From: Marinibacterium profundimaris
Lineage (GTDB): Bacteria > Pseudomonadota > Alphaproteobacteria > Rhodobacterales > Rhodobacteraceae
NCBI RefSeq assembly: GCF_002210095.1
Contig: NZ_AQQR01000009.1
Coordinates: 94,423 to 158,422, forward strand
DNA length: 64,000 nucleotides
Direction of reading: 5' to 3'
Both the position numbers and the translations under genes were made by a program. Shown piece after piece: positions 1 to 7,845 of this stretch (position 1 is its first letter; every line of letters starts with the position of its first letter). The notes under the pieces are model-generated. The model saw only the letters and a list, made by a program, of their open reading frames with translations. It had not been told where the DNA came from and ran no database searches.

Positions 1-506
1 ACGCGCTGCGCCATGCCGCCCGAGAGCTCATGCGCGAAGGAGGCGAGGCGCCGCTCGGGGTCGTTGATGCCGACGAGCTCCAGCATCTCGATGGCCCGCG
101 ACCGGGCCGCATCGGCCGAGCCCGTGTTATGGGCGCGCCAGGCGTTTCCGATCTGCGATCCGACCGGAATCATCGGGTGCAGCGATGACCGCGGGTTCTG
201 AACGATCAGCCCGATCTCTTTTCCGCGCATGTCGCGCAAGGCGGGTTGAGGCAGTTTCAGCAGGTCGCGACCGCCCAGAATGACCTCGCCCGAGGTGATC
301 TGCCCCATGGGTTTTGTCAGCCCCAGCATGGCGTAGGCGGCCACGGATTTGCCACTGCCGCTTTCGCCAAGAAGGCCCACGATCTCGCCCTTGCGGACAT
401 CGAGGCTGATGCTGTCGATGGCCCGTTTCTGTCCGAATGACACGGTCAAATCACGGACTGAAAGAAGATCGGATTCGGTGGCGATTGAAGCGGCCAGAGC
501 GGTCAT
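1..506 (-). CDS. Peptide/nickel-type ABC transporter ATP-binding protein (partial, N-terminal part)
   Basis: This is the cytoplasmic ATPase of a DppD/OppD-type importer, which energises uptake of peptides or similar solutes. Only the first 168 or so residues are present, because the gene runs off the left edge. The Walker A motif LGESGSGKS is visible near residue 45, a Q-loop (LIVQNPRSSLHP) follows, and the ABC signature ELSGGMAQR lies right at the edge. The start is the ATG at 504-506. It points away from the binding-protein gene at 758, and the two share a 251-base divergent intergenic region, so they probably serve one transporter. The substrate cannot be read from the sequence. Confidence 0.9.
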   Translation of the reverse strand, partial: MTALAASIATESDLLSVRDLTVSFGQKRAIDSISLDVRKGEIVGLLGESGSGKSVAAYAMLGLTKPMGQITSGEVILGGRDLLKLPQPALRDMRGKEIGLIVQNPRSSLHPMIPVGSQIGNAWRAHNTGSADAARSRAIEMLELVGINDPERRLASFAHELSGGMAQR

Positions 507-687
507 GGGCATTACCTACTTATCCCCGGAAGCGAGATTCGCCCGGATTGATGACAACGTATTCATAAGAAGGGAAGTGATGATTCACATCAAGCTTGGA
601 AACAGAAACCGACAAAAGATTGCCAGAAGACGCACGAAATGAATAGTTTTTCGGCGTTCATGATGCTGAAGCGCGAAATTATTTTTC

Positions 688-736
688 TTGACAGGTGGGC
701 GGACTCGGAAAAGCATTGCATGCGTATGCGTTGCAT
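688..736 (+). promoter_or_regulatory. Candidate promoter and TTGCAT direct repeats before the ABC operon
   Basis: A TTGACA hexamer at 688-693 fits a -35 element. A poor -10 candidate (AAGCAT, 711-716) lies 17 bases further on. Two copies of TTGCAT (716-721 and 731-736), separated by ATGCG-rich sequence, overlap this region just before the ribosome site at 745-749. They could be an operator, but no regulator is encoded next to them. Confidence 0.3.
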
Positions 737-757
737 ATCCACTTGGAGGTATAAACA

Positions 758-2494
758 ATGAGGGCTTTCATGTTCCCCCCAAATCTGCGCCAGACACTCG
801 CCCGAACCGGGAGCGCGATCGCGCTTACCGCGGGTGCGATCCTGTCGACCGTTTCCCCGACTGCAGCCGCCGAAGGCGACACGCTGCTTTTCCTTGCCGA
901 AGACGTTCCGTCGGGCCTCGATATCGACGGCCCGTCCATTGCGATCCCGACCACTCAGCTGGGCATGGTCCAGCTGCTGGAGCCCCTGATCGCCTACGAG
1001 TATTTCGACGAGCCCAATGAGGATGGTGTCCTCATGCCGGACTTCACCAAGCCGGTCGGACGCCTTCTGGAAAGCTGGGACTACGATCCCGAGACCCTGG
1101 TGTGGACCCTGCATCTGCGTAAGGGCGTGCTTAGCTGCGCGGGCAACGAATTTACCGCCGACGACATGATGTACACCTATGCCCGCGCGCTCAACGTGGG
1201 CAGTGCGGTGCCAAACGCCTGGTTCCTGCTCAACATGTCAGGGGTGAAGGGGTTCACCCAGGAGGTCTTCAGCCCCGACGAGGACGTGGCCAAAGAGGCC
1301 CGCATCCTGGGTGACGGGATCCGCAAGATCGACGATTACACGATCGAGGTCGAGCAGGTGGAAGCCAACCCGCTGCTTCTGGTCAACATGGCGGTGACCA
1401 TCTCGCAGGGGGTGCTCGATTCCAAGGTGATGGAAGAAAACGCCACCGAAGACGATCCCTGGGCCTACGACTACGCCAACAACGTGAACCTGCCGTCCTT
1501 CGGGCCCTATTGCCTCGAAAGCTGGACCAAGAACGACGAGATCCGCTTCAAGGCCAATCCGAACTATTATCGCGGCGTGGCGCCGATCGAGACGGCGATC
1601 ATCAAGAAGGTTCCGCAGGGCGGCAACCGGATCTCGATCCTGCGCAGCGGCCAGGCCCAGCTGATCCAGGGCATGACCCCGAACCAGTACGACAGCCTGC
1701 GCAAGATGCCGGGCATCAAGGTTTCGGGTGTGACCGGCAACGAAGGGCTCTTCGGGGTCATGAACTTCGCGACCCCGCCGTTCGACAACATCAAGCTGCG
1801 TCAGGCCATCGCCTATGCCATGCCCTACGAGCGGATCATCAACGTCGGCTACAGCGGTCAGGCCAAGCAGTGGGAAAGCGTCATCCCCGAGACCTATCCG
1901 GGCTACACGCCCTACGAGCCGGGCTATTCCTATGACCCTGAAAAGGCCAAGGAACTTCTGGCCGAGGCTGGCTATCCGAACGGTGAGGGGCTCGAAGAGT
2001 TCGCCGAACAGTTCAAGCTGACCTACGTTGCCGAGAAGGAGACGACGCTGGGCCCCGTGGTCAACCAGATCCGGACCGCCCTGAACGAGATCGGCATTCC
2101 CGTGACGCTCGATCCGATCCCGCAGACCCAGTACGGCGACCGCCAGATCGTGAAGAAGGACCTCGCCTTCGGTCTCAATGACCAGGAGAAGCCGATCGGC
2201 GTGGACGCGGGTTATGCGATGCAACTGTTCTTCGTCTCGGCCGAGGCGGGCGGTCTGAACAACATGATGAACTACAAGAACCCCGAGCTGGACGAACAAT
2301 GGTCCGTGGCCCGTGTCGAAGGCGACATGGACAAGCGCGAGGAAATCCTGAGCGACATGCAGACCACGCTGATGGAAGATGTCGCCTGGCTGCCCATCGT
2401 GACGTTCAAGACCCAATGGGCGCATTCGGACAAGCTGAGCGGGCTCAGCTGGAACCCGTCGAATTCGCTGCTGCTCTACGATCTGCACTACTGA
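758..2494 (+). CDS. ABC transporter substrate-binding protein, family 5 (DppA/OppA type)
   Basis: This periplasmic protein should capture the solute for the permeases encoded next. It has 578 residues, typical of SBP family 5. A signal peptide is visible: basic residues, a hydrophobic run, and a likely cut after TAAA near residue 38. The body has family-5 features, such as VWTLHLRKGV near residue 110 and the YDPEKAKELLAEAGYPNG segment near residue 395. GGAGG at 745-749 fixes the ATG at 758. The gene is followed by a strong hairpin and then two permease genes. The ligand is unknown, since family-5 proteins bind peptides, opines, nickel chelates and sugars alike. Confidence 0.92.
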   Translation: MRAFMFPPNLRQTLARTGSAIALTAGAILSTVSPTAAAEGDTLLFLAEDVPSGLDIDGPSIAIPTTQLGMVQLLEPLIAYEYFDEPNEDGVLMPDFTKPVGRLLESWDYDPETLVWTLHLRKGVLSCAGNEFTADDMMYTYARALNVGSAVPNAWFLLNMSGVKGFTQEVFSPDEDVAKEARILGDGIRKIDDYTIEVEQVEANPLLLVNMAVTISQGVLDSKVMEENATEDDPWAYDYANNVNLPSFGPYCLESWTKNDEIRFKANPNYYRGVAPIETAIIKKVPQGGNRISILRSGQAQLIQGMTPNQYDSLRKMPGIKVSGVTGNEGLFGVMNFATPPFDNIKLRQAIAYAMPYERIINVGYSGQAKQWESVIPETYPGYTPYEPGYSYDPEKAKELLAEAGYPNGEGLEEFAEQFKLTYVAEKETTLGPVVNQIRTALNEIGIPVTLDPIPQTQYGDRQIVKKDLAFGLNDQEKPIGVDAGYAMQLFFVSAEAGGLNNMMNYKNPELDEQWSVARVEGDMDKREEILSDMQTTLMEDVAWLPIVTFKTQWAHSDKLSGLSWNPSNSLLLYDLHY

Positions 2495-2502
2495 AGATCC
2501 CC

Positions 2503-2530
2503 GGCGGAACCGCACTCCCGCGGTTCCGCC
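2503..2530 (+). terminator. Intercistronic hairpin after the binding-protein gene
   Basis: GGCGGAACCGC (2503-2513) pairs perfectly with 2520-2530 around a six-base loop, just after the stop codon. No T-run follows, and the permease gene starts 17 bases later. It therefore more likely stabilises the upstream mRNA or gives partial termination, so that the binding protein outnumbers the permeases. Confidence 0.6.
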
Positions 2531-2547
2531 CCATTCGGGAGACCATC

Positions 2548-3573
2548 ATGATCCGAAGGTTCGTATTGAAGCGCCTGCTGACCGGAGCGCTCCAGATGCT
2601 TGGCCTGACCCTGGCCGTTTTCTTCCTCGTGCGGATGCTGCCCGCCGACCCGGTGTCGCGCCTGGTCGGTCTGAACGCCTCGCCCGAAGCCTATAAACAG
2701 GCACAGCGCAGTCTCGGGCTCGACGAGCCGGTGATGACGCAGTTGCTGAATTACCTCGGGATCGGCTCGGACTCCGGTCTGCTGCAGGGCGATCTCGATG
2801 TCTCATGGGTGACCAACGCGCCCGTTCTTGCCGAGATCGGCGCCTCTTTGCCCATCACGCTCGAGCTTCTGACCTACAGTTTCGCGGTGACGCTGCTTTT
2901 TGCAGTGCCCGTGGGCGTGGCCAGTGCCGCAAATCCGGGCAAGGCGGTCGACAAGTTCGTGTTCTTCTACGGGCTCTTCGGCGGCTCGCAGCCCGAGTTC
3001 TGGTGGGGTTTGCTGTTCGTGCTGATCTTTTTCGCCAACCTCGGCATCGCACCCGCGCCCCTGGGCATGATCAGCCCGCTTCTGCAGGCACCGCCGAGAG
3101 TGACCGGTTTCTACACGCTCGACGCGCTGATTGCCGGCGATTTCAGGGCGTTCTTCGACATCCTGCATCACCTCATGCTGCCGGTGCTCACCATGGTCTT
3201 CGTGCTCTCGGGCCCTGTCATCAAGATGGTGCGCCAAAGCATGATCCGGGCCCAGGCGTCTGACTTCGTGCTCTATGCCAACGCGGCGGGCCTCAGGCGC
3301 AAGACCGTGACCCGCTACGCGATGCGGGCGGCCATCGCACCGACGATCACGCTGGTCGGCATCCTCTATGGCGTCATGCTGGGCGGAGCCGTGCTGGTCG
3401 AGAGCGTCTTCTCGCTGGGCGGGATCGGGCAATATGCCGTCCGTTCGGTGCTTGCCTTCGATTATCCGTCGATCCAGGGCATCGTGCTGGTGATCACGGC
3501 GATTTCGCTGCTGATCTACCTCCTGCTCGACATCCTCTATGCCATCATTGATCCGAGGGTCGTCTACACATGA
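2548..3573 (+). CDS. ABC transporter permease (DppB type)
   Basis: This is an inner-membrane permease of 341 residues for the peptide-type importer. The N-terminus (MIRRFVLKRLL, then a hydrophobic segment and RMLPADPV) is typical of DppB proteins. About six membrane segments are visible. The cytoplasmic coupling loop around AAGLRRKTVTRYAMRAA precedes the last segments. An open frame extends upstream into the binding-protein gene, but the ATG at 2548 matches the family N-terminus and has GGGAGA before it (2537-2542). The stop overlaps the next start as ATGA. Confidence 0.92.
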   Translation: MIRRFVLKRLLTGALQMLGLTLAVFFLVRMLPADPVSRLVGLNASPEAYKQAQRSLGLDEPVMTQLLNYLGIGSDSGLLQGDLDVSWVTNAPVLAEIGASLPITLELLTYSFAVTLLFAVPVGVASAANPGKAVDKFVFFYGLFGGSQPEFWWGLLFVLIFFANLGIAPAPLGMISPLLQAPPRVTGFYTLDALIAGDFRAFFDILHHLMLPVLTMVFVLSGPVIKMVRQSMIRAQASDFVLYANAAGLRRKTVTRYAMRAAIAPTITLVGILYGVMLGGAVLVESVFSLGGIGQYAVRSVLAFDYPSIQGIVLVITAISLLIYLLLDILYAIIDPRVVYT

Positions 3574-4481
3574 GCCTTCTCGACACCTCCCCGGCTGGCG
3601 CCGCGCCGCTGCCCCGCAAGGAGCGCCGGACCGCGTCCGCGCTGCTGATCTTCGCCATCATCTTTGCAGGCGGGTCCCTGATCCTGGCCTGTTTCGGCGA
3701 GATGATCGTCCCCTTCGACCCGGTCGACAGCGCCTTCATTCCGAACATGCCGCCGCCGCCGCTGCGCGACTGGCCGGGCCTGCTCTGGGTCGCGATCACC
3801 AGCACCTCGCCCGAACCGATCCACTGGTTCGGGACCGACAGTTCGGGCTTCGATGTCTTCTCGCGGGTGCTCTGCGCGCCCCGGATCGACCTGACCATCG
3901 CGCTCGCGGCGAACTTCCTCGCGATGCTGATCGGCATTCCGTTCGGTCTTGTGGCGGGCTATTTCACCAACCCCGCGACAGAGTTCATGATGCGCGTCTC
4001 GGACGTCATCCAGTCCTTCCCGGTCTTCATCTCGGCAATGATCCTCGTGGCCCTTGGCGGGCAATCGGCGATCAATGTCATCATGGCGCTGTCGCTGCTC
4101 TACGCTCCGATCTACGTGCGCCTGACCCGGTCCGAGGCGATGGCCCAGAAGAGCCGCGGCATGGTCGAAGCCTCGCGCGCCATCGGTCAGAGCGAGCTGC
4201 GGATCGCGCTGCAACATGTGCTGCCCAATTCGATCGGACCGTCTCTGGTGCAAAGCTCGGTCACCATCGGTTTCGCCATCCTGCTGACCGCGGGCCTGTC
4301 CTTCGTCGGCGCGGGCGTGCGTCCGCCGGACCCGGAATGGGGTCTGATGATCTCGACCGGGGCCAATGACATCGTGCTCGGCCAATGGTGGACCTCGGTC
4401 TTCCCCGGAGTCGCGATCTCGCTGACCGTGTTCTCCTTCGCTGTCATTGGCGACGCGCTGCAGCGCCGCTATGATCGCTGA
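3570..4481 (+). CDS. ABC transporter permease (DppC type)
   Basis: This is the second inner-membrane permease, 303 residues, pairing with the DppB-type subunit. It has the usual DppC layout: a cytoplasmic N-terminal stretch, one membrane segment, a periplasmic loop holding a WFGTDSSGFDVFSRV-like motif near residue 90, then about five more segments. The coupling loop lies near EASRAIGQSELRIALQHVLPN. The start overlaps the previous stop by four bases, indicating translational coupling. The second ATPase of a typical Dpp system is not here and probably lies left of the window with the first. Confidence 0.92.
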   Translation: MSLLDTSPAGAAPLPRKERRTASALLIFAIIFAGGSLILACFGEMIVPFDPVDSAFIPNMPPPPLRDWPGLLWVAITSTSPEPIHWFGTDSSGFDVFSRVLCAPRIDLTIALAANFLAMLIGIPFGLVAGYFTNPATEFMMRVSDVIQSFPVFISAMILVALGGQSAINVIMALSLLYAPIYVRLTRSEAMAQKSRGMVEASRAIGQSELRIALQHVLPNSIGPSLVQSSVTIGFAILLTAGLSFVGAGVRPPDPEWGLMISTGANDIVLGQWWTSVFPGVAISLTVFSFAVIGDALQRRYDR

Positions 4482-4520
4482 TTTTCCTCAAGATTTCCCA
4501 AGACAGAAAGCCAAAGACAA

Positions 4521-4826
4521 ATGCGTATCATCGTTCTGTTCAACCTCCGCCCCGAGGTGAGTGCCGCCGATTACGAGGCATGGGCCAGGACCACGGATAT
4601 TCCCGTGGTCAATGACCTGCCCTCTATCGAGGCGTTCAGCGTTCACAAGGCGACGGGGGTTCTGGGGTCGGATGCGACCCCGCCCTACGAATATGTAGAG
4701 ATCGTGGATGTGGCCGACATGGACGGGTTCGGCCGGGACGTTTCGACCGAGACCATGAAAAAGATCGCGGCCGAGTTCCAGGCGCTGGCGGACAATCCGA
4801 TCTTCGTGACCACCACCAGCCTGTGA
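4521..4826 (+). CDS. HapK/REDY-like small protein
   Basis: This 101-residue cytoplasmic protein starts MRIIVLFNLRPEVSAADYEAW and continues with the YEYVEIVDVADMDGF stretch. That is the layout of the REDY-like HapK family, a ferredoxin-like alpha/beta fold related to monooxygenase-type dimers. HapK-type proteins were named from prodigiosin gene clusters, but most members have no known activity. It sits 39 bases after the last permease gene, so it is probably the last gene of the ABC operon and may act on the imported compound or be a small accessory protein. The family call is from recall of the pattern. Confidence 0.6.
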   Translation: MRIIVLFNLRPEVSAADYEAWARTTDIPVVNDLPSIEAFSVHKATGVLGSDATPPYEYVEIVDVADMDGFGRDVSTETMKKIAAEFQALADNPIFVTTTSL

Positions 4827-4833
4827 TCGAATT

Positions 4834-4861
4834 CCGGCGCGGTCCCCGAGGGCCGCGCCGG
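4834..4861. terminator. Hairpin between convergent genes
   Basis: CCGGCGCGG (4834-4842) pairs with 4853-4861, and inner pairs extend the stem around a short loop. It lies between the stop codons of the HapK-like gene and the TRAP operon, so it can serve as a two-way terminator even though no T-run is present. Confidence 0.6.
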
Positions 4862-4869
4862 CAGAAGGC

Positions 4870-6147
4870 TCAGTTGGCGAAGCCCGGAAGCCAGAGAAAG
4901 ACCGACGGGAACAGCAGAACCAGCAGCGCCACGGTGAACTGGATCAGCACAAGCGGCATCACCTCACCGACAATCTCACCCACCTTCAGGCCCGAGATAC
5001 CGGACGCGACGAAAAGCAGGGTGCCCACCGGTGGCGTCAGCATGCCCACGATCAGCGTCAGGATGAAGACCAGCGCGAAATGCAGCGAGTCGATCCCGTA
5101 GCTTGCCGCGATGGGCGAAAAGATCGGCACCAGCATGACATAGGCGGCCGTCGATTCCATGAACATCCCAACCCCGATCAGCGTCACGAAGATCATCAGA
5201 AGGAAGATCTGGGGATCATCGGTGAGGGACTGAAGCAGCGCGCTCAGTTGGCGCGGCAGCATGTCGATCGAGAAGACGAAGGTCACGGTGGCGGCGGCGG
5301 CGATGATGATCGTCACGATGCCGGTGGTCATCCCCGCGCTCAGCAGGGCCGCCGGGAAGTCCGACAGCTTCAGCTCGCGCGTGTAGAACAGCCCGATGAG
5401 GCTGGCCATGACCACGGCGATGGCGCCGCCCTCGGTCGCGGTGAAGACGCCGCCGATGATCCCGCCGATGACCACGATCGGCACCAGCAGCACGGGCAGG
5501 GCGCGCAGCCCCTCGCGGCAGATGTTGGCCAGACGGATCGGCTCTCCGGTCAGCGGATAGCCACGCCAGTAGCAGGCCAGCCCGACGTAGATGGCCATGC
5601 CGCCGGCGATCAGGAAGGCCGGAAGCACCCCGCCGAGGAAAAGCTCGGGGATCGACACGCCGGGGCCGGCGATCGAGGCATAGACGATCATCGCCGTGCT
5701 GGGCGGCAGGATCGGCCCGAGGTTGCCGCAGGCGGCAATCAGGGCGGCGCCGAAGGGGCGGCTGTAGCGTTCGCTGAGCGGCTTCATCAGGGCCGAGCCC
5801 AGGGCCGCCGCATCGGCGACGGCCGTGCCCGACACCGAAGCCAGGCCAAGGCCCGAGGCGATGGTCACATGCCCCAGCCCGCCATGCACCCGCCCGACCA
5901 GCGTATTGGCCGCGCGGATGGCCAGGTTGACCATCCCGGCCCGCACCATGAGCTCCCCCGCGAGCATGAAGAACGGGATCGCCAGCAGCGGGAAGGAGTT
6001 GATGGCGAACATCATCTTGGAGGCGAGGATCTCGACCGGCAACCCGGAGATGGTGAAGCCGACAAGCCCGGACAGGCCGAAGGCGAAGGCCAGCGGGACG
6101 CCGAGCAGGCAGGCCGCGAAGAACACGATGGCAATGATCAGGCTCAT
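4870..6147 (-). CDS. dctM: TRAP transporter large permease (DctM family)
   Basis: This is the large inner-membrane subunit that moves the solute using an ion gradient. It has 425 residues, the normal DctM length, and is hydrophobic throughout. The segments GLASVSGTAVADAAALGSAL and GPILPPSTAMIVYA near residues 100-155, and GMLTPPVGTLLF near the end, are typical of the family. The start codon overlaps the stop of the small permease gene (6144-6147, ATGA), so the two are coupled. The operon order is dctP, dctQ, dctM, reading leftward. Confidence 0.93.
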   Translation of the reverse strand: MSLIIAIVFFAACLLGVPLAFAFGLSGLVGFTISGLPVEILASKMMFAINSFPLLAIPFFMLAGELMVRAGMVNLAIRAANTLVGRVHGGLGHVTIASGLGLASVSGTAVADAAALGSALMKPLSERYSRPFGAALIAACGNLGPILPPSTAMIVYASIAGPGVSIPELFLGGVLPAFLIAGGMAIYVGLACYWRGYPLTGEPIRLANICREGLRALPVLLVPIVVIGGIIGGVFTATEGGAIAVVMASLIGLFYTRELKLSDFPAALLSAGMTTGIVTIIIAAAATVTFVFSIDMLPRQLSALLQSLTDDPQIFLLMIFVTLIGVGMFMESTAAYVMLVPIFSPIAASYGIDSLHFALVFILTLIVGMLTPPVGTLLFVASGISGLKVGEIVGEVMPLVLIQFTVALLVLLFPSVFLWLPGFAN

Positions 6148-6638
6148 GAATGCCCCTCGTCAAAATCCACGACACGCTCGGTCCGCACGCCGCGCCGGAA
6201 TTCGGCGGCCAGGTGCAGCAGAGCATGCGCGGCCCCAATCGCCACGGGCACGAAGAACCATGACATCGAAAGAGGCATGCTGAGCATGGCCTCGGAGGTG
6301 CGCTGCCGGATGCAGACGATCGCGCTGACCAGCAGGACCGCCATGAAGACGGCCACCACGATCAGCACCGCCCGGTACACAAGCATGCGCGGTCCGGGCG
6401 GCAGCTTCTGTTCCAGCCCGGTGATGGCAACGTGCATGCCCCGGCCAATGGCCAGGGGCATGACGAGGAAGGTCGTCCAGATGAACATCAGCCGGCTCAG
6501 CTCGTTCACCATCATGATCGAACGGTGAAAGCCGTAGCGTGCCACCACGTCTGCCGCGACGGACAGGACGATGATGGCAACGCAGACCGTGATCAGGACC
6601 TGGAGGACCCGGTCAATAGCGTTGATTGCAGGCGCCAT
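6144..6638 (-). CDS. dctQ: TRAP transporter small permease (DctQ family)
   Basis: This is the small membrane subunit, 164 residues, with four predicted membrane segments. The conserved MNELSRLMFIWTTFLVMPLAIGRGMHV stretch (near residues 39-65, only partly quoted in its family form) is typical of DctQ. It sits three bases after the binding-protein gene and overlaps the large permease start by four bases. It forms the membrane complex with DctM and is needed for transport, though the solute is chosen by DctP. Confidence 0.92.
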   Translation of the reverse strand: MAPAINAIDRVLQVLITVCVAIIVLSVAADVVARYGFHRSIMMVNELSRLMFIWTTFLVMPLAIGRGMHVAITGLEQKLPPGPRMLVYRAVLIVVAVFMAVLLVSAIVCIRQRTSEAMLSMPLSMSWFFVPVAIGAAHALLHLAAEFRRGVRTERVVDFDEGHS

Positions 6639-6641
6639 GGA

Positions 6642-7640
6642 TCATTGCGCTGCCTTGACGGCTTCAACGAAGGCGGTCACGCGGTCCGCTCCCAGCGTCT
6701 CGCCGATCAGCTCATAGACCGGCTGGGTCGCTGTCTGGAAGGCGGCGCGCTGCTCGGGCGTCAGCTCGGTGATTTCCATCCCGGCGGCACGCAGCGCTTC
6801 GAGGTTCTCGGCGTCCTCGGTGGCGGCAAGGCGGCGCTGTTCCAGCGTGGCCAGGCGCCCGGCCTCGCGGATCGCTTCCTGGTCCTCGGGCGAGAAGCTG
6901 TCCATCATCCGCTTGCTCACGGCAAAGACCAGGATGTCGAAGAAATGGCCGCTGTCGGTCAGGTATTTCTGGTTCGCGTCATAAAGCTGGAAGGTGTTGA
7001 TCACCGAATAGGGGTTCTCCTGCCCGTCGATCACGCCCTGGCGCAGCGCCGCGAATGTTTCCGACCAGTCGATGGCGATGGGGCTCACGCCCAGCTCTTC
7101 GAAGGTGGCGATATGCACCGGATTCTTCTGCAGACGGATCTTGAGCCCGGCCAGGTCCTCGGGCGTCTCGATCGGTCGGACCGAGTTGGTCAGGTTGCGG
7201 AAACCCAGCTCCATGAAGCCGAGAACCTCGAGCCCCTTGTCGAGAAACTGTGCCTTCAGCTCATCGCCGAAGGGGCCGTCGAGCACGGCAAAGGCCTTTT
7301 CGCGGCTCTCGAAAACAAAGGGCAGGTTGGTCACGCCAAGATCAGGCACCTGCGCGTTGAAGAAGGCGGAGGAGACATAGACACCGAAGTTGATCCCGCT
7401 CTGCGCCTGGTTGATCATCTCGGTCGCCTGGCCAAGTTCGCTGTTCGCGAAAATCTCGACCGTGTGATCGGTGTTGGCCTCGACCTCGTCCTTGAAGACG
7501 CTTGCCAGCGCGCGCGAGCTTGAATGCGGGTCACCGAAGCCCGAGGCGAGCCGCAGCTCGTCCGCCTGGGCGGCCAGCGTGGTCGTGCCCAGCAGGGCAA
7601 TCGTTGCCGCCAGTCTTCCAAATCGGGTCCATGTGGTCAT
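6642..7640 (-). CDS. dctP: TRAP transporter substrate-binding protein (DctP family)
   Basis: This is the periplasmic binding subunit, 332 residues, with a clear signal peptide ending near AAQA (residue 26). The middle contains LKIRLQKNPVHIATFEELG, whose arginine usually binds the solute carboxylate, and the family segment ALRQGVIDGQENP follows. This points to a small organic acid as ligand. The ribosome site is GGAAA just before 7640. The MmgE/PrpD gene lies upstream on the same strand, 205 bases away, and that gap holds two inverted repeats. Confidence 0.93.
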   Translation of the reverse strand: MTTWTRFGRLAATIALLGTTTLAAQADELRLASGFGDPHSSSRALASVFKDEVEANTDHTVEIFANSELGQATEMINQAQSGINFGVYVSSAFFNAQVPDLGVTNLPFVFESREKAFAVLDGPFGDELKAQFLDKGLEVLGFMELGFRNLTNSVRPIETPEDLAGLKIRLQKNPVHIATFEELGVSPIAIDWSETFAALRQGVIDGQENPYSVINTFQLYDANQKYLTDSGHFFDILVFAVSKRMMDSFSPEDQEAIREAGRLATLEQRRLAATEDAENLEALRAAGMEITELTPEQRAAFQTATQPVYELIGETLGADRVTAFVEAVKAAQ

Positions 7641-7674
7641 GAGAGTTTCCTTTCAGGTGATTTGTGACTACGTA

Positions 7675-7690
7675 CGCATGTCTACATGCG
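7675..7690. promoter_or_regulatory. Inverted repeat upstream of dctP
   Basis: CGCATGT and ACATGCG are perfect inverted copies separated by two bases, 35 bases before the dctP start. The size and symmetry fit a repressor operator. The LacI-family gene at 9744 is the nearest candidate regulator, but this link is inference. Confidence 0.4.
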
Positions 7691-7790
7691 GGCCTGTCAA
7701 TGTCTGCGCGTGTAAATCCACGCAAAGGGCGTATCTGGTGCCCAAACTAGATAAATTTAGTTGAACTATGCGGCGGTGAGGCCGGTTGGC

Positions 7791-7827
7791 GGCATGCACG
7801 CCTTGTCCGAAAACCTGCATGCATGCC
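7791..7827. promoter_or_regulatory. Inverted repeat between the MmgE/PrpD gene and dctP
   Basis: GGCATGCA (7791-7798) is repeated inverted as TGCATGCC (7820-7827), with a 21-base spacer. It lies right after the MmgE/PrpD stop and could be a weak terminator or a two-site operator sharing the GCATG core with the repeat at 7675-7690. Confidence 0.3.
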
Positions 7828-7845
7828 TATTCACTTTGTTGGCGC

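Noticed and set aside
5080..6528. A 482-codon plus-strand frame across the TRAP permease genes
   Set aside because: It is antisense to typical DctM/DctQ genes and has the composition of a shadow frame.
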